DNA from: Acanthornis magna
Taxonomy: Eukaryota; Chordata; Aves; Passeriformes; Acanthizidae
NCBI GenBank assembly: GCA_036785705.1
Contig: JAWUZG010000299.1
Location: forward strand, 186,001 to 250,000
Direction: 5' to 3'
Length of the DNA stretch: 64,000 bases
In this document: in pieces, positions 1 through 11,618 of the stretch
How positions within the stretch are numbered: the first letter of the stretch is position 1
Layout of the letters: each line of letters starts with the position of its first letter
The notes under the pieces: model-generated
What the model was told of the DNA's origin: nothing
Databases searched by the model: none
What the model saw: only the letters and a program-made list of their open reading frames with translations
Made by a program: the position numbers and the translations under genes

Positions 1-1873
1 GAATCAATTCAGAGTACCCACTGAATTTGGAAAAAAATCAGAGTTTGGGTTTCAGACATCTTAAGTGCCAGTGTTTCACATCCAATGAAATTCATTTTCT
101 AAATAGTTTTTTATCTGTAATTTTTCTAGCCCCAAATATCTCTTCAAATTTCATCTTATTTTGTTGCCATACAGGTTTTGTTAGTTTGATTTTTCAGGAC
201 GGATTGAATTTGTAGCTTTGATTTTCTTTGTTCCAACAGTGTAAGATCGAGATCATCCTCACAATTTGTGGTTGTCTCTTGCTGAACACACGCTCATTTT
301 TCAAAGATAAAATGTTACTGTTAAAAAGTAAAAAGACCTATTCCACATTTTCTCTCCTCTAAACCTGCAATTATCTCAATCATGAAAGAAAGTCAAAGCT
401 GAAGATATTGGCGCAATCTGACACATTTCCTTTGGTCCCCAACAACATCAGGACTGGTTTTTAATGCACATTTTGGGTCCCTATTAAAGCCCTCCATTGC
501 ACCACATCTGCAGCTCCTGGCTCTGCTTTGAATTCCAGCTTTAGAGGAGCATCTGTTTTATGTAAAAGGGAAATGAAAGACCCTTCTCTGGAATGTCTGG
601 AATCAAATCCCCATTCCCCTTTCTCTAGGCCCTACTGTGGATTTTCAGGATGTGAGGAACTTGCTGTTAATTCCCTTTCAAGGCAGGGCTGTCACCTGAG
701 CCAGGATCAGACGGTGTGAAGCGCCTTTGTTTCCACTCAGCTGAAACTGTCACTAAGCATAAATGGAGGGTGAATTTCAAACCTTGCAGGCGCTCCATCT
801 GCTTGGGTATTACGTTCCTGAAAATTACACATTGGGAAAAGATGACAGGTCATGGGAAGAGGGCGAAGAGAAAAGAGTGTCTTGATGATTTTCAGGACTA
901 GTAGCAGAGGGAAAAGAAATCACTCCCATTTTATCTTAAACTATAATTTATTTTATTCTTTAGTTTAATGGGAGAAATCAAGAAGTTCATAGATTCTGTT
1001 GATCATGGCAAACAAAACTTTGTTTCTTCCCACAAGGTGAAACGATTTGGATATGGAGGAAGCGTCTGTAATTCCAGTTTCACAGGAAAGAAGTGCTGGG
1101 TGTATTCTAGACGCACTGAGATTTGGGCTGTTTGTCAGTGCATTTCTCTGTAACTGTAGTTATTTTGGAAATCAAATCAATTCTACACACACATCCATAA
1201 ATTAATAGAGTTATCTCTATTTTAGAAATTGGCTTTATGTCCAATAACTTCGCACAGAAATCAGAGCATCAATGCAGAAAAGATAATTAAAATGATTGTT
1301 TCATCAGAAGTTTTAGTGTGGAGAACACAGAACATCCTGAACCTACTGCAATCAGCTATGACATCTAATTAAGAAATTGAAACAGCTGAATAAACTCATA
1401 ATGTTCCTCATTATTGTTTTAACTATTCCTCTCTCCTCTCCTTGAAATATGGTTCCATGGATTCAGATCTAAGTCGTGTTTAATCTTTTTTGATAATAAA
1501 ACCTCATCAGGTATTTTTATGAGAAGTTTGACTTGTTTTTACAAAGAGATTCTTAATTCTGAGCCAAAACCAAATTCTTTCCATGAAGTTGAAATTGTCC
1601 AATGAGAGGACAAGGGACAAGGGGCACAAACAGAAACACAGGAGTTCTTCAATGGGATTAAGGAGGTCGATCTGAAATGCCATCGTTTTGTGCCTCTTGG
1701 GACAAAAGTAATTTGCCATTGTCCTCAGTCTGCCAAAACAGCCTTAAAACCAGGCCATAGACTTGAAGTTAAACTTGAACTAAATCCATGTGAGTCCTGG
1801 GAGTTGTGCTGAGACGGCAGAAGTTGTTCTGTATCCTTGGGAATATGAGGTAAACAAAACAAATCAATCAAAG
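1..1873. other. Gene-free AT-rich unique DNA
   Basis: No open frame here has coding character, and no repeat family, RNA gene or promoter is recognisable. Short open frames are scattered on both strands and look random. Composition is AT-rich, typical of an avian gene desert or long intron. Confidence 0.6.
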
Positions 1874-2274
1874 ACCCCAGGATGGTTTGTGTTTGAGGGG
1901 AGGGACCTTAAAGCCATGGGCAGGGACACCTTCCACTGTCCCAGGCTGCCCCAAGCCCCAATGTCCAGCCTGGCCTTGGGCACTGCCAGGGATCCAGGGG
2001 CAGCCACAGCTTCTCTGGGCACCTGTGCCAGGGCCTGCCCACCCTCTCAGGGAACAATTCCTTCCCAAAATCCCATCCAGCCCTGCCCTCTGGCACTGGG
2101 AACCATTCCCTGTGTCCTGTCCCTCCATCCCTTGTCAATCATCTCCCTCCATGTTTATTTTCAGTTCCTTCAGGCCCTGCAAGGCCACACTGAGCTCACC
2201 CTGAAGCTTTTCTTCTCCAGGCTCAGCAATTCCAACTCTCCCAGCCTTTCCTCACAGCAGAGCTCCTCCATCCA
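1874..2274 (-). repeat. CR1 LINE 3' fragment (minus)
   Basis: Reading the + strand, this begins with a degenerate CR1 terminus (CCCAGGATGGTTTG) and runs through the family words GGGCAGGGACACCTTCCACT, CCCAGGCTGC and GATCCAGGGGCAGCCACAGC, then into the older upstream part ending near CAGAGCTCCTCCATCC. About 20 bases normally found between AAAGCC and ATGGGCAGGG are missing, so this copy has a small internal deletion. It is 5'-truncated, as almost all CR1 insertions are. The long open frames over it on both strands are by-products of its GC content. Confidence 0.93.
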
Positions 2275-3607
2275 TCTAATACACTATCTCATTTTGAAAA
2301 AGTTTAAGGTTATTTACAGGTTCTCCAAATCTTCTATTCCATTGGGTATGGAAGACTTTTATTTAGGAAATTGAAGCTTTTTCTAACATGGAACAATATT
2401 TGTCTTAATTAAGGACTACTTCAATCACAGTCAATTTTTCGACTTCTTGATCCTGTTAGTCACAATGTTTAATTTGTGAACTTCGTTTTCCAATCAACTG
2501 CAGAGTGTGACTGCTCTTTCATATTTTCAGTCTTTCTTTTCCATCTTTACATGGTTTTGAACATTATTTCAAATTATTTAATTTTATTTATCTTGGATAA
2601 GATTGTCACCCACATCTCCCTTCCTTTATAATACATATTTTCATATGCATTCACTTTTAATTATTGCTTCCAACTGAACAAATCTCTACAAAATACCCAG
2701 CACTAATTAATTGTTTTGTACTTATATTTCCATACTTTTTTTTCCTCTTTTCAATGATTCATCACACTTCAAGGCAAGTCACTGAAAAATTTCACTTTTT
2801 TTTTCGCAAGACCTTTTTTCAGATAAATTTATCATTAAAAATATTGAATCAAAGACTTAGGTTTTGCATTTTAACTACTCACTTTTTTATTCTCTCCTAT
2901 ATTTGCGCAACATCTTTTGGAAACTTTAATAAACCCTTATTCTGGGAGATTCATCCATCACTTATTGTCTTACTTGTGTAATAGAGAGTAAGATTTTGGA
3001 GAAAATGTTTCTATTATAGACAAACCATTTTGTTTATTTTACAGCACTTTGTTTCTTAAAATATGTCCTTGATTCCTTCTTTCTAATACAAAAGTAAAGA
3101 CAGAAGAGAGATTGAATCTCAGGAATTTTTAGAATGGGAGTTTTGAGGCTCATGGCAAGAGGCTCTAAATTCATAAAAACCTCTGCATGTGTAACGTTTT
3201 CATTGAGTCAATGGTCAGAGCCAAAGCTCATTGAAATGATTCAGTCATTAAATCCTGGATTTTTCATTGATACAAATTCAGATTAGGGATTTCAAGTCTT
3301 TTCTTTCCACAAATATAAACCTTTTGGATTGGAAGGAGGAGTGCATGGCATTGGAGAGGGTAGAGGATGCCACAGGTGTTCCCAGGGACACTGCAATGGC
3401 AGGAGTTTGAGGGATGTGATGTGGGAAGGGACAGACAGCTGAAGGCTGTCCTCAATGAGCAGGGAATGAAGGCTGGGAAATCCTCATGGTGAGAGGAATA
3501 AGGGAGTGTCTTTACAAACTGCTGGTAAGGTAAGACCCAGACTGAGAGACAGAAGAAACAACGGGAAGGATTTCCATAGGAATTCCACTGATTGACCCCC
3601 CCAAGAC
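2275..3607. other. AT-rich unique stretch
   Basis: T-rich with several T runs (for example around 2738 and 2799) and no recognisable gene. The 105-codon open frame at 2664-2981 is Phe/Ile/Leu-rich because of base composition and shows no domain. A less AT-rich patch at about 3330-3480 could be an old repeat, but I cannot name one. Confidence 0.5.
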
Positions 3608-3973
3608 TGTGGTAATAAACTACAGGAACAGAGACATAAGAAAAAGTAGAAAAGGGGGATATGTATTGAGGGTGTCTGCTTTAGGGGAGATGTATAGTGC
3701 GAGTGTCTAAAATTAGGAGAAATGTATATTACTGTGTCTGCATTAGGTGTTCTGGGAAGTCTGTACCTCTCGAGTACCTCAGCGAATGGGGAAAGAGAGA
3801 GCGAACTGTGGCTGGGAAATTAGGATAAAAAGAGGCTGCGTCCTCTAGCAATGTGAGAGACCCTATGGGAAATGCCCATGACCTCTCCCTTTATTCATGA
3901 ATAAAGTCACAGGACTCCTCTGTCTCCTTTTTGGACACAAACCTCTGGTGCTTGTAGATTAATTTTCGTGACA
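3608..3973 (+). mobile_element. Endogenous retrovirus LTR (probable)
   Basis: The block has LTR order. A possible start TGTGG lies at 3608, followed by 31-33-bp tandem units in the U3-like part (3670-3749). A TATA-like GATAAAAA is at 3824-3831 and a polyadenylation signal AATAAA at 3900-3905, about 75 bp further on. The end is TTTTCGTGACA at 3973. The TATA-to-polyA spacing fits a short R region. No matching target-site duplication is seen at these ends (AAGAC before, ATGGG after), so either an end is misplaced or the element continues downstream. The call rests on element architecture, not on a database match. Confidence 0.72.
3670..3749 (+). repeat. U3-like tandem units in the LTR
   Basis: Two and a half degenerate units of 31-33 bp share GTGTCTGCTTTAGG / GTGTCTAAAATTAGG / GTGTCTGCATTAGG and GAGATGTATA / GAAATGTATA. 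Short direct repeats at this place in an LTR commonly act as enhancer units; that role is inferred here. Confidence 0.6.
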
Positions 3974-4200
3974 ATGGGACAGACAAAGTTTTCTCCTCCG
4001 ATCTCCCCCCGCAATGACAGGATGTACAGGGTGTTCTGGGAAGGGGCAGAGGAACAAAGTCCCTCAGAGAATCCCCAGAGCGAGCTGGCCCTGTATTTTC
4101 ACCGAGGGCTGACACCTTCTCCATGGCTGTGGGTGCTCAGGTCGCACACATCAGGCTTGGGAGCTCACTGAGAAAGGAAGCCAAAACCGAAGGGAACATC
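3974..4200 (+). other. Possible retroviral leader remnant
   Basis: This less AT-rich sequence directly follows the LTR end and differs from the AT-rich DNA around it. It may be the untranslated leader and start of the internal region of the same retroviral element. No primer-binding site that I recognise begins at 3974, and no long viral reading frame survives. It could equally be unrelated flank. Confidence 0.3.
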
Positions 4201-4450
4201 TTCTTTTCTCTCCCTCCCTCCTGAATTTGAGATCTTCTCTTCTACAAGACAATTCAGTCTTAGACGGTTCTCAAGGCTTGGCTGCTCTTCCCCAGACTCG
4301 GCAGTGCCCGATCCTGCTGGGAACGCATTTCCCACGCCAGGCCAGCTGCCCTGAGGGGTTCTTTGGCTCTTGGTTTGCTTTCTCTTGGCTGCTTCTGTCT
4401 CCTTTTGGCAAGCTCAGGCAGCAGCCGCCTGACAGTCCTCAAGGTTGCTT

Positions 4451-4735
4451 TTAGAATCGCAGGGTGGAACCACAAACTCGTTAAGGCTGGAAAGGAAATT
4501 CAATCATCAATTCCAGCCATCAACCAGCACATCCCCATGGTCACCACTCACTCAGGGCCCCAGGTGTCACATCCACGTGTTTTTTAACACTTCCAGGGAT
4601 GCGGACTCCACCACCACCCCGGACAGCCTGGGCCAACGCTTGACAGTCCTTCCTGCGGAAAATTCTTTTCCTGATATCAATTCTAAACCTTCCCTGGTGC
4701 AGCCTGAGGCCACTTCCTCTTGTTCTGTGTCATTT
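4451..4735 (-). repeat. Older CR1 LINE 3' fragment (minus)
   Basis: The terminus AGAATCGCAGGGTGGAACC is followed by degenerate versions of the CR1 words for 'aatcatcaattccagccat', 'CACTTCCAGGGATG.GGACTCCACCACC', 'GGGCAGCCTGGGCCAACGC' and 'CCTGATATCAATTCTAAACC'. This matches a different and older CR1 lineage than the one dominating the window, judging by its divergence. The same lineage appears in the opposite orientation at 54071-54335. Confidence 0.9.
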
Positions 4736-6171
4736 TTTCAATGCGATCCCATAATGGACACGGTTGTAGATCTGGGATTCTGTTTTGACTCCATGCCTGT
4801 ATTTTTCAGCTGTTTGCTGTTGTCCCCAGGGAAGTGCAGGTTGTCCCAAGAGATGTGACAGAAGCTCTCTCACAACAAGCCAATAACAAGCCCAAGAGGC
4901 CAGGCCTGGAGTCACACTCAGGATAGCTGAGATAAGACCCAAGGCCATTTCCTAGAGACGGTAATTATATATTTACTGAGCCATTAGGTAAAAAGAAATA
5001 CCTAGATTTTATCCCCCAATTATGTTGTATTTCTGTGCTGATATTAGTCTAGTAATTATTATTATTAATTCATGTTTTTAATCGTGTTTTATATGTTTTT
5101 ATGTTTATGAACACAATGGTTCTCTGCTTTGGTGGATCATGGACATTTCCAGGCATCAGCTCCTCTTTTAGCTCTGAGGGGTGCCCTTATCTGCCCAACC
5201 ACTGTGGCTTCCCCCTGCTGTGATTCTCAATTATTTTCCTTAAAGTTGCTATGGAAAAGGACAACATCTACTAATTCACTTAACTGTGTGTGTCCTGGAG
5301 TTAGCCAGAAGCAGCAGCCTTGTATTTAAAAAAACCACAAAACCTCCTTCCCTCTGTTATTCATTTTTTTACCACCTAGAGATGTATAGAACTCAGAATA
5401 AAAGGCACAATTATTATGTTAAAAAAATGGAGATTTACAATACCAAAAGCTTTCATTTTGCATTTTTTAATTTTCCTTTTCTAGTGGATTCCAGCACTAG
5501 TGATTATGACAAAATATGTAATAAACAGAAAAAACAACCAACCCAAATTCCAAACTACCTATTTAACCATCTAAAGTAGAGCTGAACAAAAGTATGTGTG
5601 AAATGCACTGATTAAAGGACTTCACACATACTTATCAGGAGCACAGAAATGTGCTGCTGAGCACAGACGATGTGTTATTCCCCAAACAAATCATTTCAAA
5701 GATATGGTTGTTTTGTAATCTGCTTTGCTTTTTCCTCAAGAAGCAAATTGCCACCTGTGTTAAAGCACAGGAATATTTTTCTGACCAAAAAATAATAATC
5801 ACAGCAAATTTTCAGATTCATTTATTCCTAAAAAATCTACACTGAGGCTCTCCATGAAAGAAAATGTCAAAGATTAAACTATTGAAATGCTGAGGCCCTG
5901 AGAGGAGCCTTCTTTCAATTTGCTTGAAGAAAACCTTTCAACACAGTTCCTTATCGAGTTTAAGGAAAACAATAACAGTTTCTGACTTTAAAGGAACTTC
6001 TATCTTCCCTTTCTTTAGGAAGTTGAGCTAATTATCTACTGAGTCTGAGGAAAGGCTTGGATAACTCCTCCACTGCAGTTATTCACACAGAGAATAACCA
6101 GCTTGGACTTGGGAAAAATACAAGTGTTTGCATCTGAAACCATGATCCTCTCTGCCAGGAGAAATTCATAC
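4736..6171. other. Unique DNA without visible genes
   Basis: AT-rich, with short open frames only. Nothing recognisable beyond an ATT-rich patch near 5055-5110. Confidence 0.5.
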
Positions 6172-6437
6172 TCTCATCCCACTTCAGTGAGATAAGAGTG
6201 ATGAGGGGACACTTACATGGCAAAACCCGCTGATAACAGAAAACATTGACACACCTAGCTTTGTCAATTATTGGATGTGGTATTTTTTGACAACATGCAG
6301 GAGAAGATTGGGATGTTAGATTTTGTTACTTCAAGGCTTGGGCAATGCACAAGTCATTAATCTCTTGAGCTTTGAGAGCTGTGCATGGTCAGAGTAATAA
6401 AAGACAGGGATACTGGGCAGGGATTCCAGGCTAGGAA
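6172..6437 (+). repeat. Direct duplicate, copy A (266 bp)
   Basis: From TCTCATCCCACTTCAG to CCAGGCTAGGAA this is repeated at 7688-7955. By eye there are about five substitutions and one 2-bp indel, that is about 98% identity, and the last 130 or so bases are identical. It contains GTAATAAAAGACAGG near its end. Neither edge shows TG/CA termini or a CR1 tail, so a local duplication fits better than an LTR pair. Confidence 0.92.
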
Positions 6438-6834
6438 CAAGTACGAGTACCATGAAGAGAGGCTTCAGTTCCAAAATCCCATTAGGAAGGTCAGTCTAGG
6501 AAATAAAAATTACTTTTTTTTTACTTTCTGAACTGAACTGGGGTCTACCCTGACCCCCTGTTCTCTCGTCCATCTCTCCTGGCATTGTGCAGTGTGAGGG
6601 GGTCCTAGTGGACCCCAAAAGCTCTTTGTGCTGGGGTTCAGCTCTGCAGACCAAGGACCGCCCAGAGCCCATTCCTCCCTCAGTCCTTGGGGTTTACATT
6701 TCCTAGCCAGTGCTCACACTAACCCAGAACTTCACAGGTTTGGGCTCCTTATTGGAGATTTCCAGGGCATTGAATTTTCTGTTGCCATCAGTCCCTGGAG
6801 AATGCTCTGCAGGCAAATGGCAGTGGGGAGTTGA

Positions 6835-6888
6835 AGTGACAAAGAATTATGTCCCTAATGCAGTGACAAAGAATTATGTGCCTAATCC
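6835..6888 (+). repeat. 27-bp tandem duplication
   Basis: AGTGACAAAGAATTATGT followed by (C/G)CCTAAT(G/C)C occurs twice back to back (6835-6861 and 6862-6888) with two mismatches. A recent slippage or small tandem duplication. Confidence 0.9.
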
Positions 6889-7328
6889 TGCCTGTTCTGG
6901 TACCACTTAGTGCAAAACATAACATTTTCAGGGAATGCTTCAGGATTTCAGGGAATAAATCCTTTCCATAAGGAAATGTAATTAAAAAATTGCTTCTCAA
7001 CTCTAGCAGCACAACAGCTCTTAATTTCATAATCATTACTCTAATTTGTTCTTGCAGTCAGACCAATATCCTAACTTGCTGCTATTTCAGAGTTTTATGT
7101 TCCATGTTGACTTTCAAGACTGTATTGGGGAAAAAAAGGATTATGGTGATGTAGAGACCATACCACTGGCAATGAATTTATCACAGGAAAGTAATGTAAG
7201 ACACACTGAAGTGTCCCATTTCTCCCTGTAACTTTACATAAATAATGTCCTGTTTCAAATAAAAACCCAAGCAATATTCAAATGTATCTTTATATTGAGT
7301 TCACACCAGCTATACCAGGTACTTTATT

Positions 7329-7440
7329 CCATCCTGAATATAATAATACCAAATATAATAAAACTGAATAAAATAATACTGAAAAATTCCATACTGAATA
7401 GAATAATATACTGAATAGAATAATATATTGAACATAATAA
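7329..7440 (+). repeat. Degenerate AT-rich tandem repeat
   Basis: Repeated ACTGAATA(G/A)AATAATA words, with a nearly exact 17-bp pair around 7393-7426 (CTGAATAGAATAATATA-type). Simple-repeat decay; no gene. Confidence 0.7.
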
Positions 7441-7584
7441 ATGTAGATTTTGAAAACTGCACTCTTAGGTGTTCAAAGTCCTGTGATGCAGGATTTTAGT
7501 AAATACTGTTTTTAAGGGGGAAAAGGCTTTGAAACAACCTGTTTTTCCTCTGTTTTAGGGATATCACTGTAATCCAATGCCGTG

Positions 7585-7640
7585 CTCTCAAGACCTCTAA
7601 AAGATCCCTTTCAATTCAGACTAATCTATGATTCTGTGAA
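7585..7640 (+). repeat. CR1 terminal fragment (plus)
   Basis: AAGACCTCTAAAAGATCCCT followed by TTCAATTCAGACTAATCTATGATTCTGTGA-like sequence matches a decayed CR1 3' end, finishing with the CR1 tail word ATGATTCTGTGA. Confidence 0.65.
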
Positions 7641-7687
7641 GATCAAGGCAAAAACCTTTCGCAGAAGCTCTGATGGATTCACACAAT

Positions 7688-7955
7688 TCTCATCCCATTT
7701 CAGTGAGATAAGAGTGATGAGAGGACATTGCTACATGGCAAAACCCACTGATAACAGAAAACATTGACACACCTAGCTTTGTCAATTATTGGATGTGGTA
7801 TTTTTTGACAGCATGCAGGAGAAGATTGGGATATTAGATTTTGTTACTTCAAGGCTTGGGCAATGCACAAGTCATTAATCTCTTGAGCTTTGAGAGCTGT
7901 GCATGGTCAGAGTAATAAAAGACAGGGATACTGGGCAGGGATTCCAGGCTAGGAA
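7688..7955 (+). repeat. Direct duplicate, copy B (268 bp)
   Basis: Second copy of the 6172-6437 sequence, in the same orientation 1516 bp downstream. It differs by scattered transitions and a 2-bp insertion near 7731. It starts about 50 bp after a CR1 tail and ends at CCAGGCTAGGAA before unrelated sequence. Confidence 0.92.
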
Positions 7956-9211
7956 AATCTCTTCTGGATGATTTCTAAGTTAATTTTGCTTTGAATACTG
8001 AAATAAAATGCAGCACTGCCATAGTTCATAGAAGATGGATTGGTAGGACATGGCTGTTGGAGGAGGCTTAGGAGGATTACTTGTTCCTTGGCACGGGGTT
8101 AGAGAGCAAATAAAAAACTAATTAATGAGCATTAATTATCACGCTACATTCTAGTCAGTTGCTGCATTTATGGAGAATAATTTGTACAGGTGTTTCAGGT
8201 ACTTTGTACCAAATACACAGGGAAAAATGTGAAAAGTCTAAGATTCCAAGTGCATTAAAAATACTTTCTCATCAGTGCAGAAGACTTACAGGAGGGGTTT
8301 TAAAGGCAATTAATTATGTTATATTCAGCTGATAAAAACAAAGACTGTCTTACATCCCCATGTAATCCATCTCAATTTCTACACATATTCAAACCCCACA
8401 TTTTAAAACTTTTTTATGAGTTCACAAAACTCATCTGTCATCTCAAATAAGTTCGTACTAAACCCTTCTTTGAGTTCTTTTTAAATACAAATACATGGAT
8501 TAGTTATCACTGTCAGTTTGGTGGAAATTCACCTTCCTCAGGGCAAACCTGTATTAATTTAATAGCTCTTGACATTTATGTATTTAAAGAAGGTTCTCTT
8601 TATCCTGTAGTAAAAAAGATAAATTTATGTAGTTGGAAAATATCTAGATTTTACTTCCCACTTGCTTTGCAAACAGAAACTCAAGGAAGATATGCAAAAG
8701 ACACACGTAATTCCTTAGCTCTCAGAAATAAAAGTAATCTCATTATGTGCCTATTGAGGTAAAGAAAATTAATACTAATCTCTCACTTTTGATTTAATCC
8801 TACTAAAATATAAATGTTTTAATTGGGGCAAAAAAAACTCCAAAGCACAACAGCCAAACATTTAAATTATTTCCTTTGAAAAATAATGTTTAGTTTCTCA
8901 TCCATCAGTGTGAGTCATCACAGGTTTGCAGTTCCAAACCTGGTGAGTTGCAGGGCTGTAATCAGAAAAGAACAGAGGTAAAAAGGTTTGTGGCCAAACT
9001 GAGGATCCCAATGTGCGACATGTGGGACTTAGATCTATTTTCCCAGGCCCGATGCACCTCCTGGAAGAGCAGAAACCATGGTCCTATTCGTGGTGCAGGT
9101 GCAGTACATTCCTGAAGCTCTCAGGAATCATTTCCCAGGGCTTGGAAACCAACCAGGGGAGTTTGGAGAACACAACATCATTGACATGTGAGAAAACAAA
9201 GGAAGGGTCTG
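7956..9211. other. Unique AT-rich DNA
   Basis: No gene, repeat family or regulatory structure recognised; ordinary AT-rich avian noncoding DNA. Confidence 0.5.
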
Positions 9212-9336
9212 ATGGCCAAGCTGGGTGGGGCTTGGAGCAGCCTGCGAGAGTGGGAGGTGTCCCTGCCCATGGCAGAGGGTGGAAAACAATGGTTTTAAGG
9301 TTCCTTCCAACCCAAACCAGTCTGGGATTCTGTGGT
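9212..9336 (+). repeat. CR1 LINE 3' end (plus)
   Basis: GGGGCTTGGAGCAGCCTG, GTGTCCCTGCCCATGGCAG and CCTTCCAACCCAAACCAG, finishing GGGATTCTGTGG. This is a short, strongly 5'-truncated copy of the main CR1 type in the window. Confidence 0.93.
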
Positions 9337-9412
9337 TTCTTCATTGGTGTTGACACCAGGTAAGTGGTTAAACTCTATTCTAACACCCAAACAAGTCAGG
9401 TTTTTCTTATAT

Positions 9413-9458
9413 TGAAAATAAAATATAATGAAATAAAATGAAATAAAATATTAAAATA
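9413..9458 (+). repeat. (AAATA)n-like microsatellite
   Basis: GAAAATAAAATATAATGAAA followed by repeated TAAAATGAAATAAAATATTAAAATATAAA-type units. Low-complexity AT-rich repeat about 75 bp after the CR1 tail. Confidence 0.75.
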
Positions 9459-11426
9459 TAAACTCTAACGGAATATATGGTGCTATGCTGCAAGCCGGAT
9501 AACTTCGTGAAAAATGTTCAGATGCTTCAATAGACCAATTTTTTCCTTTAAATATTGGAAGATGGGAGAGAAAACTGTCAGTAGTCAGCACTTCCAAGGA
9601 GTTAAACAGCGACAGTAATTCCACATATGATGAAAGCATAAAATGATTATGGATTGAAATAGCTTAAATTTGCATACTAAAATAAGTCTTATACAAAAAA
9701 AAAATTAAAATCATCAGATTTTGCACTTTAAAACTTCCCTTACATTATTTTAGTTGTCTTTGTTTTTTTTGAAGCTGAGGAAAATGGCTCTCATTATAAA
9801 GTATTCCAGTGAGTTTTTTCTCATCTCTGCCCATGTCAGGCTGCTTTATTTTGCCAGGTTTAGGTGATTCTGGATTAACTCAGACTTCCCCACTCTTTCA
9901 CCTGTATCTGGTAAAAAATATGAAAAGATTTTCAAATTGCTTCAGTTTGAAAAAGGGTAAAAATACAATGAGACAGGACGTTGCAGCAGTTAGAACAATT
10001 GTCTGAAGAAAAAAAAAAAAAAAAAGAGGAAAAAAACCCAGAAGAAATAAGAGAGTTTCTTGCTTCAGATGATTATTTGTGCTGTGTTACACTAGAAAAT
10101 CGTCCAGCCTTGTAAACACTGATTCAGCTCCCTCTCCCACCTCCCTTTTCCTGAGCATCCTCACGATTATGAAGAATCCTAAAGCTTTTGAAGCCACCTG
10201 AACAACACAGCCAGCTAAATCCTATTGTCATGTATGGCTGCAGGATCATTAGGGTTTATTTGTTCAAGTCCCAGCATCACCCTTGAAAATGAATGTCATC
10301 ATTGATGAAATTTCTCTCCAGGCCTTTTTTTCATTATTCTTCCTTTCAAACAGGGAGCAGTATTGATTCTGAGGTAAAGAAATGTATTAATAACTCTGAA
10401 ATGCTCAGATGGTGTATTATAGTATATATTACAGTATTTTTAGACACACTGAAAAGGCTTTTTTCCCTTGCTGCTTTAGTGGTTGGCAGAGAGGAGGCAC
10501 AGCCAAGGAGCAGTTCTGGCCAGCTGTGCCAGCTGTCACAGAGCTTAATAAAAAGCACTCAGGAAGGAGCAGAAATGATATTAAATTGTTGCTCCGATGT
10601 AATGTGACCGCTAACTTGGACTGTGTCTCCAACTCACTCAATTTAATTTGCATTCTAATCCATTTTTGCTCTGAAAAACCTTTAAGTACATTGATTGATG
10701 CTCTGAAGGAGTAAGTGCTCAAGCATCCTGTAGATGTGCTGAGTTCCCACTGTGAAAATTGGACTGTGTTTTCACTGGAAAAGGTAAAAGTTGCAGAACC
10801 ATGATGATATATTTCCTTTTCCATAAACTCTTCATATTTGTTAGTATTGTTTTGTCATACATTGTTGACATGTGTCTCTGGCCCTGCAGAACATGACAGA
10901 ACAAATTACATAGATACAAAACAGAGACTGTATTTATAGGAAAAAGAGCTTTGTTCAAATAATTGAAAATTGAATACATTTTAGCCCAGTGTATGATATA
11001 CTTAAGGATCTTTTCTATTCCTGTTAAAAAGTTGAATTAAGTCGTCCTTGCTTGTCACCGAACCTTTTCGTTTTTTAACTTTGGTGGCAGAAGTACAGCA
11101 GTGAAAATTGATGAACATTTCAGTTTTTGCAGTATTTCTGCTTTGCTTTGTGTTTGGTTTGCTTCATTCTGCTTTCCCAGGAATGCAGTCCTTGTCTCAC
11201 ATATTTATTCTTTTTAAGGAGTTCTCATAGGCCTGAATTAGGAACAAAGGTCTTGTACGGGAAGCCTTTGAGGAGTTTGGGATGTCATCAGTTAAGGGTG
11301 AGCACCAACTTGACATAACAAATACAGTGCGTTAAAAATGTAGAATTTGAATTAATTTTGTTTTATTACTAAACTCCATTGCCCACATGGGCTCTTCTCT
11401 ATATTGAATTTGTCCTTTGCTAATGG
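9459..11426. other. Unique DNA with poly-A tract
   Basis: About 2 kb without a recognisable gene. A 17-base A run lies at 10009-10025; the sequence upstream does not look like a processed transcript. The overlapping open frames at 10293-10824 on both strands have no recognisable domain. Confidence 0.5.
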
Positions 11427-11618
11427 TGAAAGGAGGGGACAGCCGGGGGGGTCAGGCTGTGCTTGCAGGGAACAGGGACAGGAGGAGAGGGAATGGCCTC
11501 AGGCTGGGCCAGGGGAGGCTCAGGGTGGACAGCAGCAGGAATTTCTCCATGGAAAGGGTGCCCAGGCCTTGGCAGGGCTACCCAGGGAGGTTTGGAGTGC
11601 CCATCCTGGAGGTGTCCT
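11427..11618 (+). repeat. CR1 LINE internal 3' fragment (plus)
   Basis: GGAGGGGACAGCCGG, GGAACAGGGACAGGAGGAGA, GGCTCAGGGTGGACAGCAGC, ATTTCTCCATGGAAAGGGTG and GGAGTGCCCATCCTGGAGG match the CR1 copy at 22754-22940 almost word for word. Unlike most copies it lacks the terminal tail, ending after GGAGGTGTCC, so its 3' end has been lost. Confidence 0.92.

Larger units (their letters stand above)
6438..7584. other. Spacer between the duplicates
   Basis: About 1.15 kb of mixed composition with no recognisable gene. It includes a GC-richer part (6540-6830), a 27-bp tandem duplication (6835-6888) and an AT-rich repeat patch (7329-7440). No retroviral internal motifs were seen, which argues against the flanking duplicates being LTRs. 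Confidence 0.5.

Noticed and set aside
1790..2374. 194-codon plus-strand frame
   Set aside because: Most of it is an antisense CR1 3' fragment.
6172..7955. LTR pair flanking a short retroelement
   Set aside because: The duplicates lack TG/CA ends, the 1.25-kb spacer shows no primer-binding site or polypurine tract, and it holds a CR1 tail.
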